A stretch of 64,000 nt of DNA from Diaphorobacter limosus (GTDB lineage: Bacteria; Pseudomonadota; Gammaproteobacteria; Burkholderiales; Burkholderiaceae_C), in the NCBI RefSeq assembly GCF_033100095.1, contig NZ_CP136921.1:3685001-3749000 (forward strand), given 5' to 3'. The position numbers were made by a program, and so were the translations under genes. Shown here piece by piece: positions 50,269-59,614 of this stretch. A model generated the notes under the pieces. It made no database searches. It was not told the DNA's origin and was given only the letters and a program-made list of their open reading frames with translations. Numbering within the stretch: position 1 is the stretch's first letter; each line of letters opens with the position of its first letter.

Positions 50269-50727
50269 TTAGTTCAGCTCGGCGATCAGCTCGATCTCGA
50301 CGCAGGCGCCCATGGGGATCTGCGCCACGCCAAAGGCGCTGCGCGCGTGCTTGCCGGCGTCGCCAAAGACCTCGCCGATGAGCTCGCTGGCGCCGTTGGT
50401 CACCAGGTGCTGCTCGGTGTAGTCGCCGGTCGAATTGACCAGGCTCATCAGCTTGACGATGCGCTTGACGCGGTTCAGGTCGCCGCCGGCGGCCGCGTGC
50501 AGCGTGCCCATGAGTTCGATGGCAATGGCGCGTGCCGCGGCCTTGCCTTCTTCGGTGGCCATGTTCTTGCCCAGCTGGCCCACCCAGGGCTTGCCGTCCT
50601 TGCGCGCGATGTGGCCCGACAGGAACACCAGGTTGCCGGTCTGCACATAGGGCACATAGGCGGCGGCGGGCACGGCCACCGGGGGCAGGGTGATGTTGAG
50701 TGCTTTCAGCTTGTCGTAAACGCTCAT
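50269..50727 (-). CDS. Rid family protein (YjgF/YER057c/UK114)
   Basis: A 152-aa cytosolic Rid-fold protein. Members hydrolyse reactive enamine/imine intermediates released by PLP enzymes. YVQTGNLVFLSGHIARKDGK, VKRIVKLMSLVNSTGDYTEQ and the Arg-containing HARSAFGVAQIPMGACVEIE match, including the Arg that binds the substrate carboxylate in active RidA. ATG 50727 has GAGGA upstream. It is monocistronic, divergent from comEC. A second, exported Rid protein lies at 61585. Confidence 0.9.
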   Translation of the reverse strand: MSVYDKLKALNITLPPVAVPAAAYVPYVQTGNLVFLSGHIARKDGKPWVGQLGKNMATEEGKAAARAIAIELMGTLHAAAGGDLNRVKRIVKLMSLVNSTGDYTEQHLVTNGASELIGEVFGDAGKHARSAFGVAQIPMGACVEIELIAELN

Positions 50728-50784
50728 GGCAGTCCTCGAAAACAGATGAATGAAAAAATCGGTGGCGTACCTTAGCATGCGCCC

Positions 50785-53292
50785 ATGAGCGCACCGGCCT
50801 CCGTGTTGCAGCAGGAATCGTCTGCCATCGACGAGCCGGCCCTGTGGCCCAGGGTCGGCGCCGGCCGCATGACCTGGGCGCTGCTGGGGGGCGTTGCGGG
50901 CGTGGCGCTGCAGCTGCAGCAGGCGGCGCTGTGGCCCTGGTCGGCGTATGCGGCGCTGCTGGGCGCCGGCCTGCTGGCTGCGGCCGGCCTGGCCTGGCCA
51001 GCATGGGTGCCGGGGCGCCGGCAGGGCATGGCGCTGCCGCTGGTGGCCATGGCCTTGGCTTTCGGCCTGTGCGGGCTGCGCGCCACGGTCTTTCTGGATC
51101 ATGCGCTGCAACCCGCTCTGGAGGGGCGCGACCTGCAGGTCACCGGCGTGATTGCCGCCATGCCGCAGGCGCGCGAGACCGGCTTGCGCCTGCGGCTGGC
51201 CGTGGAGTCGGCGCGCAGCGATGGCGCCCCCGTACGCCTGCCCCCGCTGGTGGATCTGGCCTGGTATGCCGGCGCAGCGGGCGATGCCGCGCAGGCAGAC
51301 CCCCCGCCCGCCGTGCATGCGGGCGAGCGCTGGCGCCTGACGGTGCGGCTCAAGGCCCCGCATGGCGCGCGCAATCCACATGGCTTTGACTATGAGCTGT
51401 GGCTGTGGGAGCAGGGCGTGCAGGCCACCGGCTATGTGCGCAGCAGCGCGCGGCTGGATGCGCTGCACGGCCCGCCAGAGCGGTTGGCCGCCACCTGGCG
51501 TTATCCGGTTGAGCAGCTGCGCGAGCGGGTGCGCGACGCCATCCTGCGCGGTGTGGACAGCGCTGCGGACGGTGCTCAGCAGCGTGCCATCGGTGTGGTG
51601 GCGGCCCTGGTCACGGGCGACCAGCGCGCCATAGAGCGCGCCGACTGGGATGTCTTTCGCGCCACGGGCGTGGCGCATCTGATGAGCATCTCGGGCCTGC
51701 ACATCACGCTGTTTGCCTGGCTGGCGGCCGCGCTGCTGGGGCGCGCCTGGCGCCGCTCGGCCCGGCTGTGCCTGATGTTGCCCGCGCCAACGGCCGCGCT
51801 GGTGGGCGGGGTGCTGCTGGCCGGCGCCTATGCGCTCTTCAGCGGCTGGGGCGTGCCGGCGCAGCGCACGGTGGTCATGCTGGCCACGGTCGCGCTGCTG
51901 CGCCTGTCGGGGCGGCGCTGGCCCTGGCCGCAGGTCTGGCTGCTGGCCTGCGCCGTGGTGCTGCTGGCCGACCCCTGGGCGCTGCTGCAGCCGGGGTTCT
52001 GGCTCAGCTTCATTGCCGTGGCGGTGTTATTTGCTACTGATAATAGAGCTATTAGCGCTTATCCAGCGGGCGTTACAGGCCATTTTTATGCCTTGCTGCG
52101 CGAGCAATGGGTGGTGACGCTGGCGCTCACGCCGCTCTCGCTGCTCCTGTTTGGCCAGGTGTCGCTCGTCGGGCTGCTGGCCAATCTGCTGGCCATTCCG
52201 TGGGCGACGCTGGTGGTCACGCCGCTGGCGTTGCTGGGTGTGTTGTGGGCGCCGCTGTGGCAGGCGGCGGCCTGGTGCGTGCAGGCGCTCACGCTGCTGC
52301 TGCAGTGGCTCGCCGCCTGGCCCTGGGCGCAGATCGCCCTGCCCATGGCGCCGCTGTGGGCCGGCGTGGCGGCCGTGGCCGGTGGCGCGCTGCTGGCGCT
52401 GCGCCTGCCCTGGGCCCTGCGCCTGCTGGGGCTGCCGCTGCTGTTGCCGGCTCTGTGGTGGCAGGCGCCACGCCCGCCGCCGGGGCAGTTCGAGCTGCTG
52501 GCGGCCGATGTGGGCCAGGGCCAGGCGGTGCTGGTGCGCACCGCGCGCCATGCGCTGCTGTACGACGCCGGCCCGCGCTACCACCAGGACAGCGACGCCG
52601 GCCAGCGCGTGCTGGTGCCGCTGCTGCGCGCGCTGGGCGAGCGGCTGGATCTGTTGCTGCTGAGCCATGGCGACAGCGACCACACCGGCGGCGCAGCGGC
52701 CGTGCTGGCACAGCAACCCCAGGCGGAGCTGCTGGCATCGATGGAGGCCGGGCACCCGCTGCAGGCGCTGCGCCGGGCCCGGCCCTGCGTGGCGGGGCAG
52801 GACTGGCATTGGGATGGCGTGCGCTTTGAGCTGCTGCACCCGCCGCAGCACCTGCTGCAACCGGCGCCTGACGCCGCTGGGGGGCGTGCGCCCAAACCCA
52901 ATGCGCTGAGCTGCGTGCTGCGCATCACCGCCGCCGATGGCCGGGCCGCCCTGCTGGTGGGCGACATAGAGCGCGACCAGGAGCAGGCCCTGCTGGCCGC
53001 CGCTGCCCCGCTGGCCGCCGACCTGCTGCTGGTGCCGCACCATGGCAGCAAGACCTCGTCCAGCGATGCCTTCATCGCCGCCGTGGCGCCGCGCCTGGCC
53101 CTGGTGCAGGCCGGCTACCGCAACCGCTTTGGTCACCCCGCCCCCGAGGTGGCGGCGCGCTACACCGAGCGCGGCATCACCCTGGTGCAGACACCGCAAT
53201 GCGGCGCGGCGCGCTGGGTCTCGGGCCAGCCGCAGGACATGCATTGCGAGCGCCAGGCCGGGCGGCGCTACTGGCACCATGCCGTGCCGTGA
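50785..53292 (+). CDS. comEC: ComEC/Rec2 DNA internalisation protein
   Basis: The inner-membrane channel for transforming DNA. It is 835 aa: N-terminal membrane and OB-like DUF4131 region, a Competence domain with many helices (AHLMSISGLHITLFAWLAAA, FSGWGVPAQRTVVMLATVAL), and a C-terminal metallo-beta-lactamase-like domain (ADVGQGQAVLV, LLLSHGDSDHTGGAAAV, LLVPHHGSKTSSSDAF). The metal ligands are intact. Around codons 414-435 a loop is encoded by repeat copy 10. The presence of comEC suggests the lineage can take up DNA. Confidence 0.93.
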   Translation: MSAPASVLQQESSAIDEPALWPRVGAGRMTWALLGGVAGVALQLQQAALWPWSAYAALLGAGLLAAAGLAWPAWVPGRRQGMALPLVAMALAFGLCGLRATVFLDHALQPALEGRDLQVTGVIAAMPQARETGLRLRLAVESARSDGAPVRLPPLVDLAWYAGAAGDAAQADPPPAVHAGERWRLTVRLKAPHGARNPHGFDYELWLWEQGVQATGYVRSSARLDALHGPPERLAATWRYPVEQLRERVRDAILRGVDSAADGAQQRAIGVVAALVTGDQRAIERADWDVFRATGVAHLMSISGLHITLFAWLAAALLGRAWRRSARLCLMLPAPTAALVGGVLLAGAYALFSGWGVPAQRTVVMLATVALLRLSGRRWPWPQVWLLACAVVLLADPWALLQPGFWLSFIAVAVLFATDNRAISAYPAGVTGHFYALLREQWVVTLALTPLSLLLFGQVSLVGLLANLLAIPWATLVVTPLALLGVLWAPLWQAAAWCVQALTLLLQWLAAWPWAQIALPMAPLWAGVAAVAGGALLALRLPWALRLLGLPLLLPALWWQAPRPPPGQFELLAADVGQGQAVLVRTARHALLYDAGPRYHQDSDAGQRVLVPLLRALGERLDLLLLSHGDSDHTGGAAAVLAQQPQAELLASMEAGHPLQALRRARPCVAGQDWHWDGVRFELLHPPQHLLQPAPDAAGGRAPKPNALSCVLRITAADGRAALLVGDIERDQEQALLAAAAPLAADLLLVPHHGSKTSSSDAFIAAVAPRLALVQAGYRNRFGHPAPEVAARYTERGITLVQTPQCGAARWVSGQPQDMHCERQAGRRYWHHAVP
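52025..52088 (-). repeat. Dispersed palindromic repeat copy 10, inside comEC
   Basis: TTGCTACTGATAATAGAGCT, ATTAGCGCTTATCCAGCGGG, CGTTACAGGCCATTTTTATG. It is the only intragenic copy in antisense orientation to its gene; it encodes FATDNRAISAYPAGVTGHFY between two membrane helices. Confidence 0.8.
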
Positions 53293-53415
53293 TGTGGAGC
53301 AAGAATTCCCGCACCTGCAGTCGGGTGCTGGCACCTGGGGTGAGCGCCGGGTGGCCCACGGCCTATAGTCCGTGGGTTCATCTCAAGCACAACAGCAACA
53401 CAAGGAGCCAAGCGC

Positions 53416-54852
53416 ATGACCTACCCCGACACCCGACTTTTCATCGCCGGCCAATGGCAGGACGCCGCCGACGGCAAGACCATCGCCGTGCACAACCCGG
53501 CCACGGGCCAGCAGATCGGCCGCGTGGCCCATGCCGGCATTGCCGATCTGGACCAGGCCCTGGCGGCGGCGCAAAAGGGCTTCGAGGTCTGGCGCGACAT
53601 GCCGGCCATCGAGCGCGCCAAGGCCATGCGCCGCGCCGCCACCCTGGTGCGCGAGCGCGCCGACGCCATTGCCGCCATCATGACCCAGGAGCAGGGCAAG
53701 CCCCGGGCCGAGGCGCGCGTGGAGACCCTGGCCGCGGCCGACATCATCGAGTGGTTTGCCGACGAGGGCATGCGCGTCTATGGCCGCATCGTGCCGTCGC
53801 GCAACCTGGCCGTGCGCCAGCTGGTGGTGAAGGACCCGGTGGGCGTGGTGGCCGCCTTCACGCCCTGGAACTTCCCCATCAACCAGGTGGTGCGCAAGCT
53901 GGGCGCGGCGCTGGCCGCAGGCTGCGCGGTGCTGGTCAAGGCGCCCGAGGAGACGCCGGCCAGCCCGGCCGAGCTGATCCGCGCCTTTGCCGACGCCGGC
54001 CTGCCCGCTGGCGTGGTGGGCCTGGTGTATGGCAACCCGGCCGAGATTTCCAACTACCTGATCCCGCACCCCGTGGTGCGCAAGGTCACGTTCACCGGCT
54101 CCACGCCCGTGGGCAAGATGCTGGCCGGCCTGGCCGGCCAGCACATGAAGCGCGTGACCATGGAACTGGGCGGCCATGCGCCGGTCATCGTCTGCGAGGA
54201 CGCCGACATCGAACTGGCCGTGCGCGCCTCGGGCGGCGCCAAGTTCCGCAACGCCGGCCAGGTCTGCATCGCCCCCACGCGCTTTCTGGTGCACGAGGAC
54301 GTGCGCGCCGACTTCGTCGCCGCGCTCACGCGCCATGCCCAGGCGCTCAAGGTGGGTGACGGCCTGGCGGAGGGCACGACCATGGGCCCGCTGGCCAACC
54401 CGCGCCGCGTGGCCGCCATGGCCGACTTCCTGGGCGATGCGGTGCAGGCCGGCGCCACCGTCTGCACCGGCGGCGAGCGCATCGGCGAGGTGGGCAACTT
54501 CTTTGCCCCCACGGTGCTGGACAACGTGCCCACCAGCGCGCGCATCTTCAACGAAGAACCCTTCGGCCCCGTGGCCTCGGTGCGCGGCTTCACCCGGCTG
54601 GAGGACGCCATTGCCGAATCCAACCGCCTGCCCTATGGCCTGGCGGCCTACGCCTATACCGGCTCGCTGAAGAACGCGCACCTGCTGTCGCAGCGCGTGG
54701 AGGTCGGCATGCTGTGGATTAACCAGCCGGCCACGCCCTCGGCCGAGCTGCCGTTTGGCGGCATCAAGGACTCGGGCTATGGCTCCGAGGGCGGGCCCGA
54801 GGCGCTGGAGGCCTGCCTGAACACGCGCGCGATCTCGATCACCAACGTGTGA
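53416..54852 (+). CDS. NAD(P)-dependent aldehyde dehydrogenase, succinate-semialdehyde type
   Basis: A 478-aa ALDH superfamily enzyme. Motifs: [46 protein letters not shown] (cofactor fold), catalytic Glu in [11 protein letters not shown], and catalytic Cys in [12 protein letters not shown]. The overall type is GabD / succinate-semialdehyde dehydrogenase, oxidising short semialdehydes to acids. AAGGAG precedes the ATG. It is a single gene with a hairpin downstream. Exact substrate is inferred from family only. Confidence 0.88.
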   Translation: MTYPDTRLFIAGQWQDAADGKTIAVHNPATGQQIGRVAHAGIADLDQALAAAQKGFEVWRDMPAIERAKAMRRAATLVRERADAIAAIMTQEQGKPRAEARVETLAAADIIEWFADEGMRVYGRIVPSRNLAVRQLVVKDPVGVVAAFTPWNFPINQVVRKLGAALAAGCAVLVKAPEETPASPAELIRAFADAGLPAGVVGLVYGNPAEISNYLIPHPVVRKVTFTGSTPVGKMLAGLAGQHMKRVTMELGGHAPVIVCEDADIELAVRASGGAKFRNAGQVCIAPTRFLVHEDVRADFVAALTRHAQALKVGDGLAEGTTMGPLANPRRVAAMADFLGDAVQAGATVCTGGERIGEVGNFFAPTVLDNVPTSARIFNEEPFGPVASVRGFTRLEDAIAESNRLPYGLAAYAYTGSLKNAHLLSQRVEVGMLWINQPATPSAELPFGGIKDSGYGSEGGPEALEACLNTRAISITNV

Positions 54853-54853
54853 G

Positions 54854-54877
54854 CGCCAGCGCTGAAAAGCGCTGGCG
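54854..54877 (+). terminator. Hairpin after the aldehyde dehydrogenase gene
   Basis: Stem CGCCAGCGCT / AGCGCTGGCG (10 bp) with a GAAA tetraloop, immediately after the stop. It lacks a T tract, so it may be a terminator, an mRNA 3' stabiliser, or a half copy of a repeat. Confidence 0.5.
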
Positions 54878-54887
54878 GGCCTTCACT

Positions 54888-54991
54888 CCCTCTCCCGCGT
54901 GCGGGAGAGGGTAGGGGTGAGGGTGCAAAAACAGGGCGCTGCGCCGCATCACCCTCTCACCCCAACCCTCTCCCCCAAGGGGGCGAGGGGG
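54888..54991. repeat. Inverted pair of REP-like elements
   Basis: CCCTCTCCCGCGTGCGGGAG AGGGTAGGGGTGAGGGTG (54888-54925) is followed, after 24 nt, by the same element in reverse orientation (54950-54991, CCCTCTCACCCCAACCCTCT and CCCCCAAGGGGGCGAGGGGG). This GGGAGAGGGTTGGGGTGAGGG type is widespread in high-GC proteobacteria. The remaining gap to 55078 shows nothing further. Confidence 0.8.
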
Positions 54992-55078
54992 CTGGAACAC
55001 GCGCTAAATAAGCGTTGCGCGCTATCAAGAAAATCTGTGCATCCACAAGCCTGCGAGGGGCGGGGGGCTTATGTTTGG

Positions 55079-55984
55079 CTAGCCGCGCTCCACCGGGCGC
55101 GCGGGATCGCTGCACCATTCGCTCCAGCTGCCGGCAAACAGCGCCGTCGGCCCCAGGCCGGCGACCTCCATGGCCAGCAGGTTGGGGATGGCGCTGACGC
55201 CGCTGCCGCATTGGTGCACCACGCTGGCGACGGGGCGATCGCCCAGCAGGGCGGCAAACTCGCCGCGCAGTTGCTCGGCGCTCTTGAAGTGGCCATCGGG
55301 CCCCAGGTTCAGGCCAAAGGGGCGGTTGAGCGCGCCGGGGATATGCCCGGCCACGGGGTCCAGCGGCTCGACCTCGCCCAGGTAGCGCGGCGCGCCGCGC
55401 GCATCGATGATGGTCTGCCCCGGCTGGCCCAGGGCCGCCAGTACTTCATGTACCGTGACCAGGCGGCGCAGCGGCGCGTGCAGGGCAAAGTTGGACTGAA
55501 AATGCGTCGGCTCGTCGCCGCTGGCCATGGCGCCGCCTGCCGCCTGCCAGGCCTGCAGGCCGCCGTCGAGCACGGCCACGGCGTCGTGCCCGGCCCATTT
55601 CAGCATCCACCACAGGCGGCCGCAGTAGTTGGCGCCGTTGCGGTCATAGACGACGGCCTGCATGTCGTTGGCAAAGCCGATCTGCGACAGCCAGGCGGCA
55701 AAGCGCTCGCGGCTGGGCAGGGGGTGGCGGCCGCCGGAGGCGGGCCTGTCGGCCGCCGATGTCACGACGCTGCCATTGGTGCCGCGCGCGCCATGCGGGG
55801 CGCTCAGGTGACGGTCCAGGTCGGCGTGCAGAGCGCCGCTGATGTGCGCCTCGCGGTACTGGCGGGCGCCCAGCGCCGGGTCACTCAGGTCGAAGCTGCA
55901 GTCGAACACCATCAGCGGCTGGCCGCTGTGCATCAGCGTCTGTAGCTGGGTGGCGGATAGGAGGGTGGCAAAAGGCATGGCCAT
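55079..55984 (-). CDS. sseA: Sulfurtransferase, 3-mercaptopyruvate type
   Basis: A 301-aa two-rhodanese-domain protein. It transfers sulfur from 3-mercaptopyruvate or thiosulfate to a thiol acceptor. The N-terminal inactive domain has FDCSFDLSDPALGARQYREA and HISGALHADLDRHL; the C-terminal domain carries the active-site loop VVHQCGSGVSAIPNLLAME, whose CGSGVS matches mercaptopyruvate sulfurtransferases better than thiosulfate rhodaneses (CRKG). ATG 55984 or 55978 is the start. It follows the EamA transporter gene by 35 bp on the same strand. Confidence 0.88.
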   Translation of the reverse strand: MAMPFATLLSATQLQTLMHSGQPLMVFDCSFDLSDPALGARQYREAHISGALHADLDRHLSAPHGARGTNGSVVTSAADRPASGGRHPLPSRERFAAWLSQIGFANDMQAVVYDRNGANYCGRLWWMLKWAGHDAVAVLDGGLQAWQAAGGAMASGDEPTHFQSNFALHAPLRRLVTVHEVLAALGQPGQTIIDARGAPRYLGEVEPLDPVAGHIPGALNRPFGLNLGPDGHFKSAEQLRGEFAALLGDRPVASVVHQCGSGVSAIPNLLAMEVAGLGPTALFAGSWSEWCSDPARPVERG

Positions 55985-56019
55985 GGTGCTGCATGAACGT
56001 TGGGCCTGCCATTGTGGCG

Positions 56020-56925
56020 CTACTCGGCCGGCGTGTTGTCGCCGGTGCGCGCGCGCAGCACGGTGGCGGCAATACCGCTGCCCACGATGAGCAGGATGCC
56101 GGCCCAGGCGATGAGCGGCAGCTCGTCTCCAAACACCGCAACGCCGTAGATGGCGGCAAAGATCAGGCCGGTGTATTGCAGGTTGGCCACCACCAGCGTG
56201 CCGCGCGCGGACGGCGAGCGCGCGTAGGCCAGCGTCATGCACAGCTGGCCGCCGGCGGCCAGCAGCCCCAGGGGCAGCAGCCACAGCCCGGGCCAGCCGG
56301 GCCAGGGCGAGGTGCCGGTGAACGGCAGCGCGGCGCCGCCGGCCACGGCGCAGCCGAGCGCGAAATAGAACACCGTGCGCGCCTCGGGCTCGCCCAGGCG
56401 CGACAGGGCCACCACCTGCATATAGGCCAGCGCCGTGGCCATGCCCGAGACCATGCCGACGATGCCGGCAAAGCCCTGGCTGCCCTCCAGGCTGGGGCGC
56501 ATCATCAGCAGGATGCCGCCAAAACCCACCAGCACGCACAGCACCAGCGGTATCTGCAGCGGCGGGCGCGGCTGCTCGGCGCTGGGGCGCCAGGAGAGCA
56601 GCGTGCCGCCGACTAGGAAGGCGGCAATCCACAGGCTGCTCATGTAGTTGAAGGTCATGGCCGTGGGCAGCGGCAGCTGGCCGATGACGTAGAACCAGCA
56701 GCCCAGCGAGGTCACACCGATCAGGCTGCGCCAGGCATGCATGCCGGGGTAGCGCGTGGCCAGGCTCACGCCCTGGTGTCGCGCCAGGGCCCACAGCACG
56801 GCCATGCTGATCAGGCCGCGGTAGAACACCAGCTCGGCGGCATTGAAATGCGCCGACGCCAGCTTGATGCAGACCCCCATGCTGGCGAACAGGAAGGCCG
56901 CCAATACCATCCACAGCGCTTGCAT
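56020..56925 (-). CDS. DMT/EamA family transporter
   Basis: A 301-aa inner-membrane protein with ten hydrophobic helices and two EamA half-repeats. ALWMVLAAFLFASMGVCIKL and ELVFYRGLISMAVLWALARH open the first repeat; GLIFAAIYGVAVFGDELPLI lies in the second, with the conserved Phe-Gly-Glu turn. The family exports amino acids, metabolites or drugs; the substrate is not evident. It probably co-transcribes with the sulfurtransferase gene. Confidence 0.87.
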   Translation of the reverse strand: MQALWMVLAAFLFASMGVCIKLASAHFNAAELVFYRGLISMAVLWALARHQGVSLATRYPGMHAWRSLIGVTSLGCWFYVIGQLPLPTAMTFNYMSSLWIAAFLVGGTLLSWRPSAEQPRPPLQIPLVLCVLVGFGGILLMMRPSLEGSQGFAGIVGMVSGMATALAYMQVVALSRLGEPEARTVFYFALGCAVAGGAALPFTGTSPWPGWPGLWLLPLGLLAAGGQLCMTLAYARSPSARGTLVVANLQYTGLIFAAIYGVAVFGDELPLIAWAGILLIVGSGIAATVLRARTGDNTPAE

Positions 56926-56934
56926 GGAAATTTG

Positions 56935-57003
56935 GTTTTGAAAGAAAAAAGCCGCCAGCGCTTATGTATCAAGCGCTGACAGCTATTATTTTTATAGTTA
57001 ATT
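56935..57003 (+). repeat. Dispersed palindromic repeat copy 11, Rieske-EamA gap
   Basis: TTTTGAAAGAAAAAAGCCGC, CAGCGCTTATGTATCAAGCG, CTGACAGCTATTATTTTTAT. It fills the gap between the Rieske oxygenase stop and the EamA start and may act as terminator or processing site. Confidence 0.85.
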
Positions 57004-57008
57004 CGTGC

Positions 57009-58148
57009 TCAGCCACGCGGCACCGCGTCACCAAGCCGCGCGCGGTACCACTCGTGGAAATGCTGCATGCCGTCTTCCATGGGGCTCTGGTAGGGGCCGA
57101 CCTGGTTGTCGCCGCGCGCCAGCAGGGCGCGCCGGCCGGCGTCCATGCGTTCGCCGATCTCGTCGTCCTCGATGGCGGTCTCCATGTAGGCGGCCTGCTG
57201 CGCCTCGACGAATTCGCGCTCGAAGGCGGCGATCTCCTCGGGGTAGTAGAACTCCACCATGTTCATGGTCTTGTCCACGCCCATGGGGTAGAGCGTGGAG
57301 ACGGTGAGCACATGCGGGTACCACTCGACCATGATGTGCGGGTAGTAGGTCAGCCAGATGGCGCCGCGCTTCGGTAATTCGCCGCCCTGGTATTTCAGTA
57401 GCACCTCGTGCCACTTCTTGTACACCGCCGAGCCGGGCTTGCCGAAGGAGGGCGCCACACCCACGGTCTGCACCGAGTAGTCCTTGGCAAACTGCCACTG
57501 CAGGTCGTCGCAGGTGACAAAGTTGCCCAGGCCGGGGTGGAAGGGGCCGACGTGGTAGTCCTCCAGGTAGACCTCGATGAAGGTCTTCCAGTTGTAGTTG
57601 CACTCGTGCATCTCCACCTTGTCGAGCACATAGCCGTCGAACGACAGCTCGGACGCCACGCCCATGCCCGCCAGATCAAAGGCGATGTCGCGGCCGTTGT
57701 CCTCGAACAAAAGGCCGTTCCACTCGCGCAGGCCGTAGCTGGGCAGGTGCAGGCCGGGGTCTTCGGCGAAATGCGGTGCGCCCAGCAGCTCGCCGCTGCA
57801 GGAATAGGTCCAGCGGTGGATGGGGCAGACGATGTTGCCGCCGGCATGGCCCGCTCCCTCGGTGTTCAGGTTGCCGCGCCCCTGCAGCATGATGGCCTGG
57901 CGGTGGCGGCAGCAGTTGGAGAGCAGCTCGATGCTGCCATCGGGCTTGCGCACCAGCGCGCGCCCGCCTTTTTCTTGCGGCAGCACGTAGTAGTCGCCCG
58001 GCTCGGGGATGGCATGGGCATGGCCGACATAGCGCGGCCCCTGCTGGAACAATAGCTCGCGCTCGCGCTGCAGCAGCGCGGCGTCGAAGTAGCTGGAAAC
58101 TGGTAGTTGGCTTGCTGCCTGCTGCAGTTGAAGACTTAAATCAGACAT
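57009..58148 (-). CDS. Rieske non-heme iron oxygenase, alpha subunit
   Basis: A 379-aa aromatic-ring-hydroxylating-type oxygenase. The Rieske [2Fe-2S] ligands are in SNCCRHRQAIML (CxH) and NIVCPIHRWTYS (CxxH). The mononuclear iron His pair lies in EVYLEDYHVGPFHPGL. No beta subunit, ferredoxin or reductase gene is adjacent, so it is an orphan alpha subunit, possibly a demethylase-like or quaternary-amine oxygenase using general electron donors. Substrate unknown. It has a 260-bp upstream gap with TATAAT on its strand (58261-58266). Confidence 0.88.
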   Translation of the reverse strand: MSDLSLQLQQAASQLPVSSYFDAALLQRERELLFQQGPRYVGHAHAIPEPGDYYVLPQEKGGRALVRKPDGSIELLSNCCRHRQAIMLQGRGNLNTEGAGHAGGNIVCPIHRWTYSCSGELLGAPHFAEDPGLHLPSYGLREWNGLLFEDNGRDIAFDLAGMGVASELSFDGYVLDKVEMHECNYNWKTFIEVYLEDYHVGPFHPGLGNFVTCDDLQWQFAKDYSVQTVGVAPSFGKPGSAVYKKWHEVLLKYQGGELPKRGAIWLTYYPHIMVEWYPHVLTVSTLYPMGVDKTMNMVEFYYPEEIAAFEREFVEAQQAAYMETAIEDDEIGERMDAGRRALLARGDNQVGPYQSPMEDGMQHFHEWYRARLGDAVPRG

Positions 58149-58260
58149 GGGTGACCTGACCTAAAGACTCCCCACAGGGAGGGTGCTTGTACGCACGGGC
58201 TGGAAAAAACGAAACCGGCCAGAGAAATACTCCATAGCCGGTTCGTATCGAAGGAATGGG

Positions 58261-58266
58261 ATTATA
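58261..58266 (-). promoter_or_regulatory. -10 hexamer upstream of the Rieske oxygenase
   Basis: TATAAT on the minus strand, about 112 nt before the ATG at 58148. An AACCGGC / GCCGGTT inverted repeat (about 58209-58243) lies in the predicted leader and could be an operator or a hairpin. Confidence 0.35.
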
Positions 58267-58407
58267 GGTGGTGGGGTTATTTCCGCAGCCAGCGTACTGG
58301 TATTGAATAAACGTGGTGTGTGGGCTGTGACGGCGGCTGCCGCCCCGTTTTTGACGTAGCGCCTAAAATTGCGGGTTTTTACTTGCGCGCCAGGCGCCAC
58401 ACCACCC

Positions 58408-58650
58408 ATGCCCAAGGCCGCCGCCGCCCCAGCCCCACAGTCCGAACCCGCCAGCTACGAGGCTGCGCTGGAGGAGCTTGAGCAGCTCGTGGCCCGCATC
58501 GAGTCGGGCCAGCTGCCGCTGGAGCAGATGCTGGCCGGCTACCAGCGTGGCGCCGTGCTGCTCAATTTCTGCCGCACGCGCCTGGAGGCCGTGCAGGAGC
58601 AGATCAAGGTGCTTGACGAGGGGGCGCTGCAGCCATGGACGCAGGAGTGA
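58408..58650 (+). CDS. xseB: Exodeoxyribonuclease VII small subunit
   Basis: An 80-aa helical subunit that binds XseA and is required for single-stranded DNA exonuclease activity. [40 protein letters not shown] and [14 protein letters not shown] are the family core. I chose ATG 58408 ([14 protein letters not shown]) over 58369. The TGA overlaps the ispA ATG by one base. xseB-ispA-dxs is the standard proteobacterial order. Confidence 0.93.
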   Translation: MPKAAAAPAPQSEPASYEAALEELEQLVARIESGQLPLEQMLAGYQRGAVLLNFCRTRLEAVQEQIKVLDEGALQPWTQE

Positions 58651-59543
58651 TGCATACCGCCAACCATGACTTTGCCGGCTGGATGCGCGCGCAGCTGGCG
58701 CAGGTCGAGTCCGGCCTGTCGCGCTGGGTGCGGCTGGATGCGCCCGCCGGCCTGGGCGAGGCCATGCGCTACGCCGTGCTCGACGGCGGCAAGCGCCTGC
58801 GCCCGCTGCTGGTGCTGGCCGCGCGCGATGCCGTGGGTGGCCAGGCCGAGGCCGCCCTGCGCGCCGCCTGCGCGGTGGAGCTGATCCACGCCTATTCGCT
58901 GGTGCATGACGACATGCCCTGCATGGACAACGATGTGCTGCGCCGCGGCAAGCCCACGGTGCATGTGCGCTTTGGCCAGGCCCGGGCGCTGCTGGCCGGC
59001 GACGCGCTGCAGGCCCTGGCCTTCGAGCTGCTGACCCCCGAGGACGGCGTGCCGCCCGCCATGCAGGCGCGCCTGTGCCGCCTGCTGGCCCAGGCCGCGG
59101 GCGCCGACGGCATGGCCGGCGGCCAGGCGATCGACCTGGCCAGCGTGGGCCGCAGCTTGAGCGAGCATGAGCTGCGCCACATGCACCGCCTGAAGACCGG
59201 CGCGCTGCTGCAGGCCAGCGTGGTCATGGGCGCGGCCTGCGGGGCGCCCGGCCCCCAGGCCGAGCAGGCCCTGGCGCAATATGGCGCGGCCCTGGGGCTG
59301 GCCTTCCAGGTGGTCGATGATGTGCTGGACGTGACGCAGGACTCGGCCACGCTGGGCAAGACCGCCGGCAAGGACGCCGCCAGTGACAAGCCCACCTATG
59401 TCTCGCTGATGGGCCTGGCCGCCGCCCAGGCCCATGCCGAGGAGCTGCGTGGCCAGGCGCATGCGGCCCTGGCCGCCAGCGGCCTGTCGGACACGCGTGC
59501 GCTGGCGGCCCTGGCCGACATGGTGGTGCGCCGTTCGCACTGA
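58650..59543 (+). CDS. ispA: Polyprenyl synthetase, farnesyl diphosphate synthase
   Basis: Makes geranyl/farnesyl diphosphate from IPP and DMAPP. It is 297 aa from ATG 58650; an in-frame ATG at 58635 overlaps xseB more. The first Asp-rich motif is LVHDDMPCMDND and the second FQVVDDVLDVTQD; GGKRLRPLLVLAARDAVG and GKTAGKDAASDKPTYVSLMG are conserved. It is translationally coupled with xseB and precedes dxs. Confidence 0.94.
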   Translation: MHTANHDFAGWMRAQLAQVESGLSRWVRLDAPAGLGEAMRYAVLDGGKRLRPLLVLAARDAVGGQAEAALRAACAVELIHAYSLVHDDMPCMDNDVLRRGKPTVHVRFGQARALLAGDALQALAFELLTPEDGVPPAMQARLCRLLAQAAGADGMAGGQAIDLASVGRSLSEHELRHMHRLKTGALLQASVVMGAACGAPGPQAEQALAQYGAALGLAFQVVDDVLDVTQDSATLGKTAGKDAASDKPTYVSLMGLAAAQAHAEELRGQAHAALAASGLSDTRALAALADMVVRRSH

Positions 59544-59548
59544 AATGG

Positions 59549-59612
59549 GGTTTGAACAAAATAGGCTTGCAGCGCTTATCTGGAAAGCGCTAATAGCTAT
59601 GGAAACAAGAGC
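59549..59612 (+). repeat. Dispersed palindromic repeat copy 12, ispA-dxs gap
   Basis: TTTGAACAAAATAGGCTTGC, AGCGCTTATCTGGAAAGCGC, TAATAGCTATGGAAACAAGA. It fills the 71-bp gap before the dxs ATG and contributes the sequence directly upstream of translation start. Confidence 0.85.
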
Positions 59613-59614
59613 TT

